From NCBI GenBank assembly GCA_964408025.1, contig CAYOXX010000022.1, positions 1-44,229 on the forward strand: DNA of 44,229 bases. Direction: 5' to 3'. Shown in pieces: positions 37,301-44,229 of the stretch (its first letter is position 1; the number at the start of each line of letters is the position of its first letter). The notes below the pieces were generated by a model. That model had not been told where the DNA came from. It ran no database searches and was given only the letters and a program-made list of their open reading frames with translations. The translations under genes were made by a program, and so were the position numbers. Source of the DNA: CAYOXX01 sp964408025 (GTDB taxonomy: Bacteria > Acidobacteriota > DATKUA01).

Positions 37301-37866
37301 ACCTAGAGATCCGCGGAGCCGGCAACCTGCTGGGGGCTGAGCAGAGCGGCCACATCGAGGCGGTCGGCTTCGAGCTCTACAACCGCATGCTCGAGCAGGC
37401 GGTCAGGGAGCTGCGCGGCGAGGTGACGCGCGCCGAATTCCGAACCGAGCTCAACCTCGGGCTTGACCTGCACATCCCCGACGACTACATGCCAGACCAG
37501 GGGAGCAGGATGCGGATCTACAGCCAGGTGGCGGACGCCGAGAGCGAGGGGCAGCTCGAGCTGCTGGCTGGGGAGCTGGCGGACCTCTACGGTCCGCCGC
37601 CGCGCTCGGTCTCCGCGCTCCTGCGCTACGCCGCGCTGAAGCTGCGCGCATCGGCGATGCGGCTGGAGCGGATCGACCGGGAGGGCGGCGAGCTGGCGAT
37701 CAGGTTCACGCCTGATGCTGAGGTGAGCGGCGAGAAGCTTACCGCGCTGGTCGCCTCCACGCCTGGAGCCAGGTTCACGAGCTCTGGGGTCCTGTTCTGC
37801 GCACTGGACGCCGCCGCCGGGGTCCTCGAGGAGGCGACAAAGCTCTTGCATTCGCTGGGAGGCTAG
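34387..37866 (+). CDS. mfd: Transcription-repair coupling factor
   Basis: 1159 aa, the family length (E. coli 1148). It displaces RNA polymerase stalled at DNA lesions and recruits UvrA. N-terminal UvrB-like domains, then the RNA-polymerase-interaction domain (VGDFVVHADHGIGIFDGL, about 497-514), RecG-like SF2 helicase with Walker A GDVGYGKTELAVRA (about 650), DEEQRFGVGHKERLK (about 752-766), TATPIPRTL, and motif VI QLRGRVGRSDRPAYAFLL, ending in the TRCF D7 domain. The start at 34387 lies just after a terminator, so the mfd message must be driven by read-through or by a promoter inside that region (perhaps leaderless). It heads a run with two chaperones and yhaM. Confidence 0.96.
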   Translation: MEDCSLFSLLAGGWTAPAELARRLEEAGSAVACGSPEAAVPLLAAELMRRGRRKLLVVVPSGRGLERRVAEMRTALDLVGLVGVAAAALPEPARSPYEELPVHTAVLAARAEATARLYGDGGAAIVVPAGALRWGLASPGRFRGAERSVGLGDRIEREELARHLVRIGYARRQLVGEPGEFAVRGYVFDVFSPDRGLPARIELFGDRVESVRSFDTSTQRSLGTLDGYHAIPLQGLPLAEEEEAELRASLGRRSDLGEEARELRCRQLRRGQEGPWLWLERAARAALTSPAGALPDDGLVVLADREEVGAALAAQDELWRAQRREAGAGKRPAMPVADPLADLRSRAIVELTSLAMVEDGNTVNLGLGRAVGSSEEGTAAAALGGIEEICRSGGCALVVMGSEGHARRAFDRLDELGARAIWVPDPGRPPGDVVASLREKRVGAAVVTCGALRSGFLIAAAGLRLVAHSELFGTPPRPRRLSSRAAAFGSSVSELKVGDFVVHADHGIGIFDGLRTIRRGTQVIDVVRVVYAGGDRLLLPVDKLGSLQRYSVLGDAAGGESGPRLDRLGSGGWERVKVRVRRSVRRMAGELLDLYAVRKTIRGLSHAPDDERMRALERSFPYEETPDQLRAMDQIKADMESERPMDRLLCGDVGYGKTELAVRAAVKAAVSGRQTAVLAPTTVLAQQHYETFRARLRGFPFDVGLLSRFLTPARQREVVGKAREGRIDIVVGTHRLLGRDVDFRNLGLLVVDEEQRFGVGHKERLKALRKRVDVLTMTATPIPRTLSMSLAGLRDMSLIETPPKNRLAIRTELLTFDRETVRRAVAAELERDGQVFYLHNRVESIGRAAAMLTKLVPEASVAVAHARMPSAELEGVMSRFVAGEHDVLVTTSIIENGLDIPRANTLIVERADRFGLAQLYQLRGRVGRSDRPAYAFLLVPPLRTLSAVARRRLRAIREFSELGSGFRLAAVDLEIRGAGNLLGAEQSGHIEAVGFELYNRMLEQAVRELRGEVTRAEFRTELNLGLDLHIPDDYMPDQGSRMRIYSQVADAESEGQLELLAGELADLYGPPPRSVSALLRYAALKLRASAMRLERIDREGGELAIRFTPDAEVSGEKLTALVASTPGARFTSSGVLFCALDAAAGVLEEATKLLHSLGG

Positions 37867-37906
37867 GACAGAATTGGCGGATTTGTTGAAGAGAAAGGAG
37901 TTGTCG

Positions 37907-38752
37907 GTGGGCCGGATCGTTGCCGCTGTTATGTTTGCGGCGGTGCTGCTGCTGGCTGCAGGTTGCGGCGAGGAGCGGGAGCCGGCGCCACTGCTACGCA
38001 TCGGCGACGAGGTGTTCGGCCTGGCGGAATTCAGGGAATTCCTGCGCTCTGCGCACCCATCGGCGGAGCCGCCGATAAACGTTGATGTCCTCGAGGCCTA
38101 CCTTGAGGAGTTCCTCGAGCACAGGCTGCTGGTGCAGAGGGCGCTGGCGGCCGGCATGGTGGCGCCGCGCGAGATCCCGGGGCGGCTCGAGCGGGAGAAC
38201 ATCCTCAAGAGCCGCTACATCGCGCGCGAGGCGAACAGGACGATCGAGGTCGGCGAGGAGAGCGTGATGGCTCTCTACGAGGAGCGCTACCGCGAGCCGA
38301 GGGCGCGCATACGCTGCATCTACGTCGAGGAGGAGTCGACCGCCAACAGCGTCTACAGCGACCTGCGGCGGCGGCCCTCAGGGTTCGAGCAGTACATGGA
38401 GCGCTACAATCCCGAGGAATTCACGGCGCCCGGGATCGGCACGGGGGTTTACTCGCGGCTCAACATGCCCGAGGAGATCGGCGAGAGGGTGTTCGCGCTC
38501 CAGGGGCCGGGCATCGCCGAGCCGGTGCCGTGGCGCAACGGCTACATCATCGCGCAGGTCGAGGAGTTCCTGGAGAGGCCGACGCTGGACGAGGTTCGAG
38601 ACGACCTCGAGGACGAACTCTACACGGCTGAGTGGGGGAGAGTTAAGCGGGAGCTGATCGAGCGCGGGCGCGGCGAGGTAGAGGTGGAGCTCAATCCCCG
38701 GGTCGCAATCGAGGCGATGTCCGGAGCCGCCGGTGAGGGAGACGAAGGCTGA
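37907..38752 (+). CDS. PpiC/SurA-like peptidyl-prolyl isomerase lipoprotein
   Basis: 281 aa from the GTG at 37907, chosen because AAGGAG sits 6 nt upstream and gives a clean lipobox (MGRIVAAVMFAAVLLLAAGC, Cys20). An N-terminal SurA-like helical segment (FREFLRSAHPS, FLEHRLLVQRALAAG) precedes a parvulin-like region (ARIRCIYVEEES, IAEPVPWRNGYIIAQVEEFLERP). Family role: prolyl isomerase/chaperone for envelope proteins, here tethered to a membrane. The parvulin active-site residues are not clearly conserved, so chaperone activity is more likely than catalysis. It lies 40 nt after mfd and 11 nt before surA. Confidence 0.78.
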   Translation: MGRIVAAVMFAAVLLLAAGCGEEREPAPLLRIGDEVFGLAEFREFLRSAHPSAEPPINVDVLEAYLEEFLEHRLLVQRALAAGMVAPREIPGRLERENILKSRYIAREANRTIEVGEESVMALYEERYREPRARIRCIYVEEESTANSVYSDLRRRPSGFEQYMERYNPEEFTAPGIGTGVYSRLNMPEEIGERVFALQGPGIAEPVPWRNGYIIAQVEEFLERPTLDEVRDDLEDELYTAEWGRVKRELIERGRGEVEVELNPRVAIEAMSGAAGEGDEG

Positions 38753-38763
38753 AGGGAGCGGCG

Positions 38764-39768
38764 ATGAGGAAGTTTGCGTTGTTAGTTTTCTCGTTATTGT
38801 TTGCGGCGGCGATCGCAGCTCAGGACGAGCAGGTGGTCGAGGAAGTGATCGTCCAGGTAAACGGCGACATCATAACCTCCAGCCAGTTCCGCGAGCGCTT
38901 CGAGCCGGTCGGGCAGGAGCTGGAGCGCCGCTACAGCGGCGAGGAGTTGCAACAATCGCTCGCTGAATTGCGCGGCCAGCTTTTTAACAGCATGATCGAC
39001 GAGCTCCTGATTCGGCAGCGCGCCGCAGCGATCAGCCTACGGCTCAGCGACGAGCTCTTCCGCGACCGAGTCGAGTTCTACAAGCGCCAGATAGGCGCCA
39101 CAACCGACGAGGAGTTCCAGGCCGTGCTGGCCCAGGACGGCATGACGCTCGAGCAGTTTCGCTCGATGGTGGAGTACCAGTATTTCGTTGAGGCGATCTT
39201 CCGCTACGAGGTCGGGCGCGAGCTATTCGCCTCGGAGAGCCGGGTGCAGGAGTTCTACGACGACAACGTCGAGCGCTATACCCAGCCCGCGCGCATCCGC
39301 CTCAGCCAGATCGTGATGCCCTTAGATGCCGGCAACAGTGAGCAGCGCCTCGCCGAGGCCGAGGCGTTGCTGGGGCGCCTGCGGGGCGGGGCCGACTTCG
39401 GCGAGGCTTATCGCGGCGTCACGCCCGGGGCGGGCCCCGAGGACGCGGGCGACATCGGCTTCGTCGAGCCCGGCGAGCTGCGCGAGGAGATGGCCGCCGC
39501 CGTCGCCGGCCTCGGGGCCGGCGAGGTGAGCGAGATCATCTCGATGCCCCGAGCCTTGGTGATCGTGAAGGTGAGCGAGCGCGAGGAGGTGAGGGTGACG
39601 CCGCTGGAGGAGGTATACGACCGCGTGCTGCAGGACATGTACGTCGACACGCGGGACCGCGAGATGCGGCGCTACCTGGTGCGGCTCAAGCGGCAGAGCT
39701 ACATCCGCATCATGGTCGAAGAGTTCGGCGAGCTCTACACGGAAGAGCACGAGGAGCCGGAGCAGTAG
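38764..39768 (+). CDS. surA: SurA-like periplasmic peptidyl-prolyl isomerase
   Basis: 334 aa. Cleavable signal peptide (MRKFALLVFSLLFAAAIAAQ). SurA_N domain with VNGDIITSSQFRERFEP and ELLIRQRAAAISL, then one parvulin domain (ARIRLSQIVMPLDA, LLGRLRGGADFGEAYR, GDIGFVEPGELREEMAAAV, GEVSEIISMPRALVIVKV). E. coli SurA has two parvulin domains; here there is one. Function: escort of outer-membrane proteins across the periplasm. AGGGAG precedes the ATG. In line with the upstream PpiC-like lipoprotein; the pair supports an outer membrane. Confidence 0.88.
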   Translation: MRKFALLVFSLLFAAAIAAQDEQVVEEVIVQVNGDIITSSQFRERFEPVGQELERRYSGEELQQSLAELRGQLFNSMIDELLIRQRAAAISLRLSDELFRDRVEFYKRQIGATTDEEFQAVLAQDGMTLEQFRSMVEYQYFVEAIFRYEVGRELFASESRVQEFYDDNVERYTQPARIRLSQIVMPLDAGNSEQRLAEAEALLGRLRGGADFGEAYRGVTPGAGPEDAGDIGFVEPGELREEMAAAVAGLGAGEVSEIISMPRALVIVKVSEREEVRVTPLEEVYDRVLQDMYVDTRDREMRRYLVRLKRQSYIRIMVEEFGELYTEEHEEPEQ

Positions 39769-39791
39769 GCGAGTGGTAGAGGATTAAGGCT

Positions 39792-40736
39792 ATGGAAAAA
39801 GCTTACGTGCGCGACCTGATCGTCGACTCCCACGTCGACTCGCCCTTCCTGGTCGCCGCCATCGAGGTGGCCAAGAAGCGCAACGGCGAAGACTTCCTCA
39901 AGCTGACGCTGGCCGACCGCACCGGCGAAGTCCGCGCCGTGATGTGGGACGACGTGCGGGAGGCGGCCGACACCGTTTCCCCCGGCGACTACGCCCAGGC
40001 GACCGGCAAGGTGGCGCTCTACCAGGAGAGGCCGCAGGTGGTCGTCAGCCGCCTGCGCCGCCTCGAGCCCGATCAGCTCGACGAGGCCGACTTCGTCCCG
40101 GCCAGCGGGAAGAACGTCGGCGAGATGTGGAGCGAGCTGGAGAAGGTGATCGCCTCGGTCGGCCGCCCCGAGCTGCGGCGGCTGCTCGAGGACGTCTTCA
40201 GCGACGAGGGGGTTGCCGAGCGCTTCCGCCGCGCCCCGGCGGCCAAGCACCACCACCACGTCTTCCGCGGCGGGCTCCTGGAGCACACGCTGTCGCTGGT
40301 CCGCCTCGGTGAGTTCGTCGCCGGCCACTACCCGCTGGTGGACCGCGACCTGCTGCTGGCCGGGGTCCTGCTGCACGACCTGGGCAAGATCAGCGAGCTG
40401 CGCTACGAGCGCGAGTTCGAATACAGCGATGAGGGTCGCCTCGTCGGCCACATAGTCATGGCCGCTGCAGATCTGGACGGCAGGATGCGGAAGCTCAGTT
40501 TCCCGGACGCACTACGCGCGCGGGTCCTGCACATGGTGGTCAGCCACCACGGCCTCGAGGAGTTCGGCTCGCCCAGGAAACCGATGACCCCGGAGGCGAT
40601 CGCCCTGCACCACCTCGACATGCTCGACTCGCGCCTCGAGATCGCCCGCGCCGCCATCGAGCGCGACGCCGACAGGGACGGCAGCTTCACCGACTGGGTC
40701 CGCAGCCTGGAGAGGCCTCTCTACAAGGCTGATTGA
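39792..40736 (+). CDS. yhaM: YhaM-type 3'-5' exoribonuclease (OB fold + HD)
   Basis: 314 aa, the usual length. N-terminal OB-fold nucleic-acid-binding part (LTLADRTGEVRAVMWDDV, ATGKVALYQERPQVVV), then an HD phosphohydrolase domain: HHHHVFRGGLLEHTLSL, HD in LLHDLGKISEL, VVSHHGLEEFGSP and LHHLDMLDSRLE. Such enzymes trim RNA (and DNA) 3' ends with Mn2+/Co2+. Last gene of the mfd-ppiC-surA-yhaM run; 24-nt gap after surA and a good Shine-Dalgarno. Confidence 0.88.
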   Translation: MEKAYVRDLIVDSHVDSPFLVAAIEVAKKRNGEDFLKLTLADRTGEVRAVMWDDVREAADTVSPGDYAQATGKVALYQERPQVVVSRLRRLEPDQLDEADFVPASGKNVGEMWSELEKVIASVGRPELRRLLEDVFSDEGVAERFRRAPAAKHHHHVFRGGLLEHTLSLVRLGEFVAGHYPLVDRDLLLAGVLLHDLGKISELRYEREFEYSDEGRLVGHIVMAAADLDGRMRKLSFPDALRARVLHMVVSHHGLEEFGSPRKPMTPEAIALHHLDMLDSRLEIARAAIERDADRDGSFTDWVRSLERPLYKAD

Positions 40737-40925
40737 ATCGACGCAGCGCTGCCCGAACGACTCTCTAGCCAAATAGACCACAGAGACGAAGTCTTATGGG
40801 GGGCCTGAACTTGTCAGTCTCTTGCTGAGGGCACCCGCTCTCACCGCGCAGAGCACGGAGTTTTCTCTCAGGCAACGGCTCGCGGCACGGTGCCTGCTCA
40901 AGGGCCGATCAAAAGGCCGCTGTTA
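40737..40925. other. Intergenic region between yhaM and hcp (convergent)
   Basis: No gene. It holds a GACCACAGAGAC-like segment (about 40776) that recurs inverted near 43163-43175; this is a short dispersed repeat. No strong terminator hairpin with a T tract is visible. Confidence 0.35.
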
Positions 40926-42578
40926 TCACCCATCCCCCAGGATCGCTCGGAGGTCCTCGTCCGGGGTTGTGATCGGCGTGAGATTGAAGTTGTCCACCAG
41001 CACGTCCAGCACCGGCTTGGTGACGAAAGCGGGCAGGCTCGGCCCGATGCGGACATTCTTGATTCCCAGGTGAAGAAGCGTCAGCAGGATCGCGACCGCC
41101 TTCTGTTCGTACCAGCTCAGCACCAGGGACAGAGGCAGATCGTTCACGCCGCAGTCGAATGCTTCCGCAAGCGCCAGGGCGATCTTGATCGCCGAGTAGG
41201 CGTCGTTGCACTGCCCGATATCGAGTAAGCGAGGGATGCCTTCGATATCCCCGAAGGGGAGCTTGTTGAAGCGGTATTTCCCGCAGGCCAGCGTGAGGAC
41301 CAGGCAGTCGTCGGGCACCTTTTGGGCGAACTCGGTGTAGTAGTTGCGGCCGGACTTGGCCCCGTCGCAACCGCCGACCAGGAAGAAATGCCTTATGGCG
41401 CCCGACTTGACCGCCCCTATGACCTTGTCCGCCACACCGAGGACGGCGTTGCGGCCGAAGCCGACGACGATCTTCTTCTCGGGAGCGTCCTGGGCGAAGC
41501 CCGGGGCTTGCAGCGCCGCGTCGATCACCGGCGCGAAGTCCTTGTCCTCTCCTATGTGGCGAACGCCGGGCCAGGCGACCAGCCCGGTAGTGAATATCCT
41601 ATCCCTGTACGAATCCCTGGGCTCCTGTATGCAGTTAGTGGTCATCAGGATCGCGCCGGGGAAGGCATCGAATTCCTTTCTCTGATTCTGCCAGGCGCCG
41701 CCGTAATTGCCCACCAGGTGGTCGTATTTCTTCAACCCCGGGTAGGCCAGGCACGGCAGCATCTCTCCGTGGGTGTAGATGTTGATACCCTTACCTTCGG
41801 TCTGCTTCAGCAGTTCTCCCAAGTCTCTGAGGTCGTGTCCCGAAACCAGGATGGCCTTTCCCTCGACCGGCGTGACTCTTACTTCCGTCGGCTCCGGGTG
41901 GCCGAAGGCCTCGGTGTTTGCGGCATCCAGCAGCTCCATCGCCTTCAGGTTGATCTCGCCGACCCTGAGGGCCCAACCGAAGAGCTCATCCAGCGCTGGG
42001 TTTTCCTTGGCAAGAAAGTCGAGCGCCTCGTGGAAGAGCGGGAAGATCTCACTGTTTTCTTCTCCCAGCAGCAGAGCGTGGTCGACATAAGCGGCCGCGC
42101 CCTTGAGCCCGTAAGTAATCAGTCCCATCAGGCCGGCGGCATCGTCTCCATGTTTCTCCTGCCGGCTGGCGATGGAAACTTCCTCACCCTGCCGCACCAG
42201 GCCTTCGACGTCGGCGGCCGGGAACCACTGCGCCGCACCGGAAAGCTCCTCGGGGGTCTTGCCGACCGTTTCGCAGGCCGACTGATAAAAACCCCTGGCC
42301 TTCTCGAGGATTTTGTGCGCCGTGTTGAGATACTCGGCGAGCCTCTCGGGATCGAAATTGACATTGGTCACCGTTGTGAAAAGTGCCTCTATTACGAACC
42401 TGTCCACCTCTCGGTCTCTTACGCCGAGGGCTCCCGCCCTGTGGGCATACATCGAGATCCCCTGCACGGCGTGGATCAATAAATCCTGGAGCGTAGCGGT
42501 TGTGGCATCTTTGCCGCAGACGCCTTTCACCGTGCAGCCACTCCCTTTTGCTGTCTGTTCACATTGGTAGCAGAACAT
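40926..42578 (-). CDS. hcp: Hybrid cluster protein (hydroxylamine/NO reductase)
   Basis: 550 aa from the ATG at 42578 (AGGA about 7 nt upstream). N-terminal Cys motif CYQCEQTAKGSGCTVKGVC, spacing C-x2-C-x8-C-x5-C, the pattern of class I Hcp binding a 4Fe-4S cluster (as opposed to E. coli class II). The rest has the hybrid-cluster ligand regions typical of the family (for example SGHDLRDLGELLKQTEG, NCIQEPRDSYRDRIFTT, VGGCDGAKSGRNYYT, LACGKYRFNKLPFGDIEGIPRLLDIGQCND). Hcp handles NO and reactive nitrogen species, mostly in anaerobes or facultative anaerobes. It sits next to a broken ferredoxin-like gene, 57 nt upstream. Confidence 0.95.
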   Translation of the reverse strand: MFCYQCEQTAKGSGCTVKGVCGKDATTATLQDLLIHAVQGISMYAHRAGALGVRDREVDRFVIEALFTTVTNVNFDPERLAEYLNTAHKILEKARGFYQSACETVGKTPEELSGAAQWFPAADVEGLVRQGEEVSIASRQEKHGDDAAGLMGLITYGLKGAAAYVDHALLLGEENSEIFPLFHEALDFLAKENPALDELFGWALRVGEINLKAMELLDAANTEAFGHPEPTEVRVTPVEGKAILVSGHDLRDLGELLKQTEGKGINIYTHGEMLPCLAYPGLKKYDHLVGNYGGAWQNQRKEFDAFPGAILMTTNCIQEPRDSYRDRIFTTGLVAWPGVRHIGEDKDFAPVIDAALQAPGFAQDAPEKKIVVGFGRNAVLGVADKVIGAVKSGAIRHFFLVGGCDGAKSGRNYYTEFAQKVPDDCLVLTLACGKYRFNKLPFGDIEGIPRLLDIGQCNDAYSAIKIALALAEAFDCGVNDLPLSLVLSWYEQKAVAILLTLLHLGIKNVRIGPSLPAFVTKPVLDVLVDNFNLTPITTPDEDLRAILGDG

Positions 42579-42635
42579 CGTTTTTCCTTTCGTCTTGGCC
42601 GCAGAAGTGCCTATTGCCGCGGGTTTGAAGCCCAC

Positions 42636-43007
42636 TCAATTTCGCACCGGGATTTCCTTAGGTACCGACAGGTGTTGGTTTGCCGATATAGTATCACCTC
42701 CGAGGCCGATTATCACTTCGGTAAGCGGTAGATCGCTCTGCGCGGCGTCGCGGGCCGCCAGAATCATGTTCGTCGAGCCGGAGCAACACAGGACCTCCAT
42801 CCTTGCTATCGTCACGCTTGCGGGCCCGGAGTGTCTGAAGAGGTCGGTGAGCTTCTCCAGGTAATCCGCCTTGTTGTCCGGCTTGGGGCAGGCGATAACG
42901 AAACTCCTGCCGGACACAAGCTAGAGCGCTCCGCCAGCGCAGGCGTTTACGCACTTGGCGCAGCCGATATACCTTTCTTCGTCGATTGCAGCGTCTCGAA
43001 GTGCCAT
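42636..43007 (-). pseudogene. Ferredoxin-like gene interrupted by an in-frame TAG
   Basis: Reading from the ATG at 43007 (GGAGG 8 nt upstream), 28 codons run to a TAG (42923-42921), and the same frame continues for 95 codons to 42636, with the GTG at 42917 as a possible second start. The first part carries a partial 4Fe-4S motif: GCAKCVNACAGGAL, where the expected first Cys is Tyr (YIGCAKC). The second part (SGRSFVIACPKPDNK..., MEVLCCSGSTNMI) is a typical continuation of hcp-linked ferredoxin-like proteins. TAG is an ordinary stop elsewhere here (gyrB, mfd and surA end in it), so this is probably a decayed gene rather than recoded. Sequencing or assembly error is possible. Confidence 0.65.
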
Positions 43008-43128
43008 AGCCGGCACCTCCTATCGCCGTCGCCCGGTAATGGTTCCATCGACGCGTAGAGAGAGCCTTGACTTAAGTCATGAATCGCCACTTCTTTTCCT
43101 CCTTAACCAGCAGGAGCACAATATCAGC

Positions 43129-43162
43129 GTAGGGGGGTCCTTTAGGGCCCCCGTTTTTTTTT
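43129..43162. repeat. Solitary copy of the 47-bp array hairpin, terminator-like
   Basis: GTAGGGGGGTCCTTTAGGGC, continuing CCCCG then nine Ts (43154-43162). The minus strand matches the array units at 2921 apart from one A in the loop. The T run on the plus side makes it resemble a Rho-independent terminator, but no plus-strand gene ends just upstream. The neighbouring 43163-43175 has the inverted GTCTCTGTGGTTA motif. Confidence 0.7.
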
Positions 43163-43328
43163 GTGGTCTCTGTGGTTATATCCGCAGCAGTCCGCTGCTT
43201 AGGACGAAGGCGGAACCGTGATTCGGGCTCCATATCGGTTTTCTCTGCCTCCGCTGCGGTTGCCCGCACCCCGCCCCGCGCATCGGCAGCTCGAGCTTAC
43301 TCAGGCTTTCCCCTTCCTCCATACGGTA

Positions 43329-43357
43329 TTGACATATAGCGGCGCCTGGTCTACAGT
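43329..43357 (+). promoter_or_regulatory. rpmH operon promoter
   Basis: Perfect -35 TTGACA (43329-43334), 17-nt spacer, -10 TACAGT (43352-43357). Start predicted near 43364, about 60 nt before rpmH. Confidence 0.65.
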
Positions 43358-43424
43358 CTGGCGTCTACTGACGGCGCCAAGCGCTTGCAGCGATTGCAGT
43401 TGCGGAAACCACGGGCGTGTGACG

Positions 43425-43559
43425 ATGAAGAGGACCTTTCAGCCGCACAACCAGCGTCGGAAGCGTACGCACGGGTTTCGCGCCCGGATGAAGACCAAGG
43501 GCGGGCGGAGAGTGCTGAACCGTCGCCGCCGGAAGGGGAGAAAGCGGTTGGCGGTCTAG
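43425..43559 (+). CDS. rpmH: 50S ribosomal protein L34
   Basis: 44 aa, the standard size. MKRTFQPHNQRRKRTHGFRA with the Arg/Lys-rich tail (RRRRKGRKRLAV) is unmistakable for L34. First gene of rpmH-rnpA-yidD-yidC, driven from 43329. In most bacteria dnaA lies divergently upstream of rpmH; here that position is held by the hcp region instead. No strong Shine-Dalgarno. Confidence 0.97.
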   Translation: MKRTFQPHNQRRKRTHGFRARMKTKGGRRVLNRRRRKGRKRLAV

Positions 43560-43570
43560 CCGCCGCCGGT

Positions 43571-43939
43571 ATGGGCGCGGCGCGCAGGTTCGCCTTCCGC
43601 AGAGCCCGGCGCATCCGGCGCCGGAGCGACTTCGAAGAGGTGTTTCGCGCCGGGCGGCGGCTGGACGCGAAGACCTTCGTGATCAGCTACCGCGCCAACG
43701 GTCTCGGCTACGACCGCCTCGGCCTGAGCGTCTCGCGCAGTCTGGGGGGCGCGGTGTGGCGCAACAGGGCCAAGCGGATCCTGAGGGAGCTGTTCCGAAG
43801 CTACGCCGCCGTTGCGGGGCGGGAGCCCGGGCTCGACATAGTCGTCGTGCCTCGGCCCGCCCTGCTGGAAGATGGCTACCGAGAAACGGAGCGCCGCTGG
43901 CGCGATGCGTTGGAGAGCATCAAGTCGCGGCTGCGTTGA
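43571..43939 (+). CDS. rnpA: Ribonuclease P protein component
   Basis: 122 aa from the ATG at 43571, 11 nt after rpmH. Features: RRRSDFEEVFRAGRRL, the conserved RNR motif in VWRNRAKRILRELFR, and DIVVVPRPALLEDGY. It binds RNase P RNA for tRNA 5' maturation. The reading frame stays open upstream across all of rpmH to 43385 in another frame, with only TTG codons (43385, 43394, 43400) as possible earlier starts; the ATG at 43571 fits family N-termini best. Confidence 0.93.
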   Translation: MGAARRFAFRRARRIRRRSDFEEVFRAGRRLDAKTFVISYRANGLGYDRLGLSVSRSLGGAVWRNRAKRILRELFRSYAAVAGREPGLDIVVVPRPALLEDGYRETERRWRDALESIKSRLR

Positions 43940-43946
43940 CATAGCC

Positions 43947-44207
43947 ATGGTCACACGGGCACTTATCGGCCTGATCGGCCTATATAAAAGATACATCTCG
44001 AGATACTTGCCGAAGCGCTGCCGGTTCTACCCAACGTGCGCCGACTACGCTGCCGAGGCGCTGCGGCGCCACGGGCTCGTGCGCGGCGGGCCGATGGCGG
44101 CAGCCAGGCTCCTGCGCTGCCACCCGCTGCACCCCGGCGGATTCGATCCCGTGCCCGAAGACCGAGAGAGCTATCTGCTGACAGGTAAGGAGTGGGGGAG
44201 AGGATGA
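43947..44207 (+). CDS. yidD: Membrane protein insertion efficiency factor YidD
   Basis: 86 aa, usual size. LIGLYKRYISRYLPKRCRFYPTCADYAAEALRRHG carries the family signature (short amphipathic N-terminus, C-R-F-x-P-T-C, Y.AEA..). Helps YidC-dependent insertion at the inner membrane. ATG 7 nt after rnpA; its stop overlaps the next start (ATGA). Confidence 0.95.
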   Translation: MVTRALIGLIGLYKRYISRYLPKRCRFYPTCADYAAEALRRHGLVRGGPMAAARLLRCHPLHPGGFDPVPEDRESYLLTGKEWGRG

Positions 44208-44229
44208 GCGTAGAGAAGAGGATGATAAT
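44204..44229 (+). CDS. yidC: Start of probable YidC insertase gene (cut by window end)
   Basis: ATG at 44204 overlapping the yidD stop, with GGGGGAG/GAGAGG upstream. Only eight codons are visible (MSVEKRMI). The identity rests on the conserved rnpA-yidD-yidC order and on the Lys-Arg followed by hydrophobic residues, as YidC N-termini usually show. Confidence 0.6.

Noticed and set aside
41322..42482. Plus-strand frame over hcp (386 codons)
   Set aside because: Shadow of the well-supported hcp gene on the other strand.
42921..42923. TAG read as pyrrolysine
   Set aside because: Several core genes here (gyrB, mfd, surA) end in TAG and no pyl genes are visible; decay or error is simpler.

Overview
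The window is a GC-rich chromosomal segment from what looks like an uncultured, diderm (Gram-negative-type) bacterium. The reasons are SurA/PpiC-type periplasmic chaperones, several lipoproteins with clear lipoboxes, a GyrB carrying the long TOPRIM insertion typical of Gram-negative enzymes, and many intergenic palindromic repeats. I cannot assign a phylum from sequence alone; a candidate phylum known mainly from metagenomes (for example Coatesbacteria-like) is a guess. Shine-Dalgarno motifs are mostly GGAG/GAGG, and ATG, GTG and TTG starts and all three stops are used.

Layout. 1-3.2 kb: an AT-richer STAND/NLR-type ATPase gene with C-terminal TPRs, bounded by a hairpin repeat element on the left and a six-copy 47-bp tandem hairpin array on the right; it looks like an accessory island. 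3.2-5.7 kb: a secreted protein and a GT-C glycosyltransferase, divergent. 5.7-8.1 kb (minus): arcC-argF-ridA, for carbamoyl-phosphate/citrulline metabolism. 8.2-9.5 kb (minus): a membrane-anchored reductive-dehalogenase-like iron-sulfur/corrinoid protein. 10-10.2 kb: a tiny Glu-rich lipoprotein with a long leader. 10.8-19.4 kb (plus): an envelope/glycan block (FG-GAP secreted protein, membrane protein, second GT-C enzyme, methyltransferase, B12-dependent radical SAM protein, FAD oxidoreductase); the last three are translationally coupled.

19.4-32 kb is replication related: a cluster of DnaA-box-like sites, dnaN, gyrB and gyrA, but no dnaA or recF. Four paralogous HD-GYP-type genes lie on the opposite strand between gyrB and gyrA; two keep the catalytic HD pair and two have lost its histidine. 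gyrA is followed by a TPR membrane protein, a LivJ-type lipoprotein, and mfd-ppiC-surA-yhaM. A minus-strand hcp (hybrid cluster protein) gene follows, preceded by a ferredoxin-like gene broken by an in-frame amber codon. The window ends with the conserved rpmH-rnpA-yidD-yidC operon, the last gene cut by the window edge.

The most interesting points are the HD-GYP array lodged between the gyrase genes (one member with a hairpin making up its whole predicted 5' leader), the probable origin at dnaN without dnaA, the effectorless NLR-like gene with nearly identical TPR repeats, the 111-nt and 47-nt dispersed hairpin repeats, the TM-fused dehalogenase-like protein, and unusual residues in the GyrA/GyrB quinolone-resistance regions.
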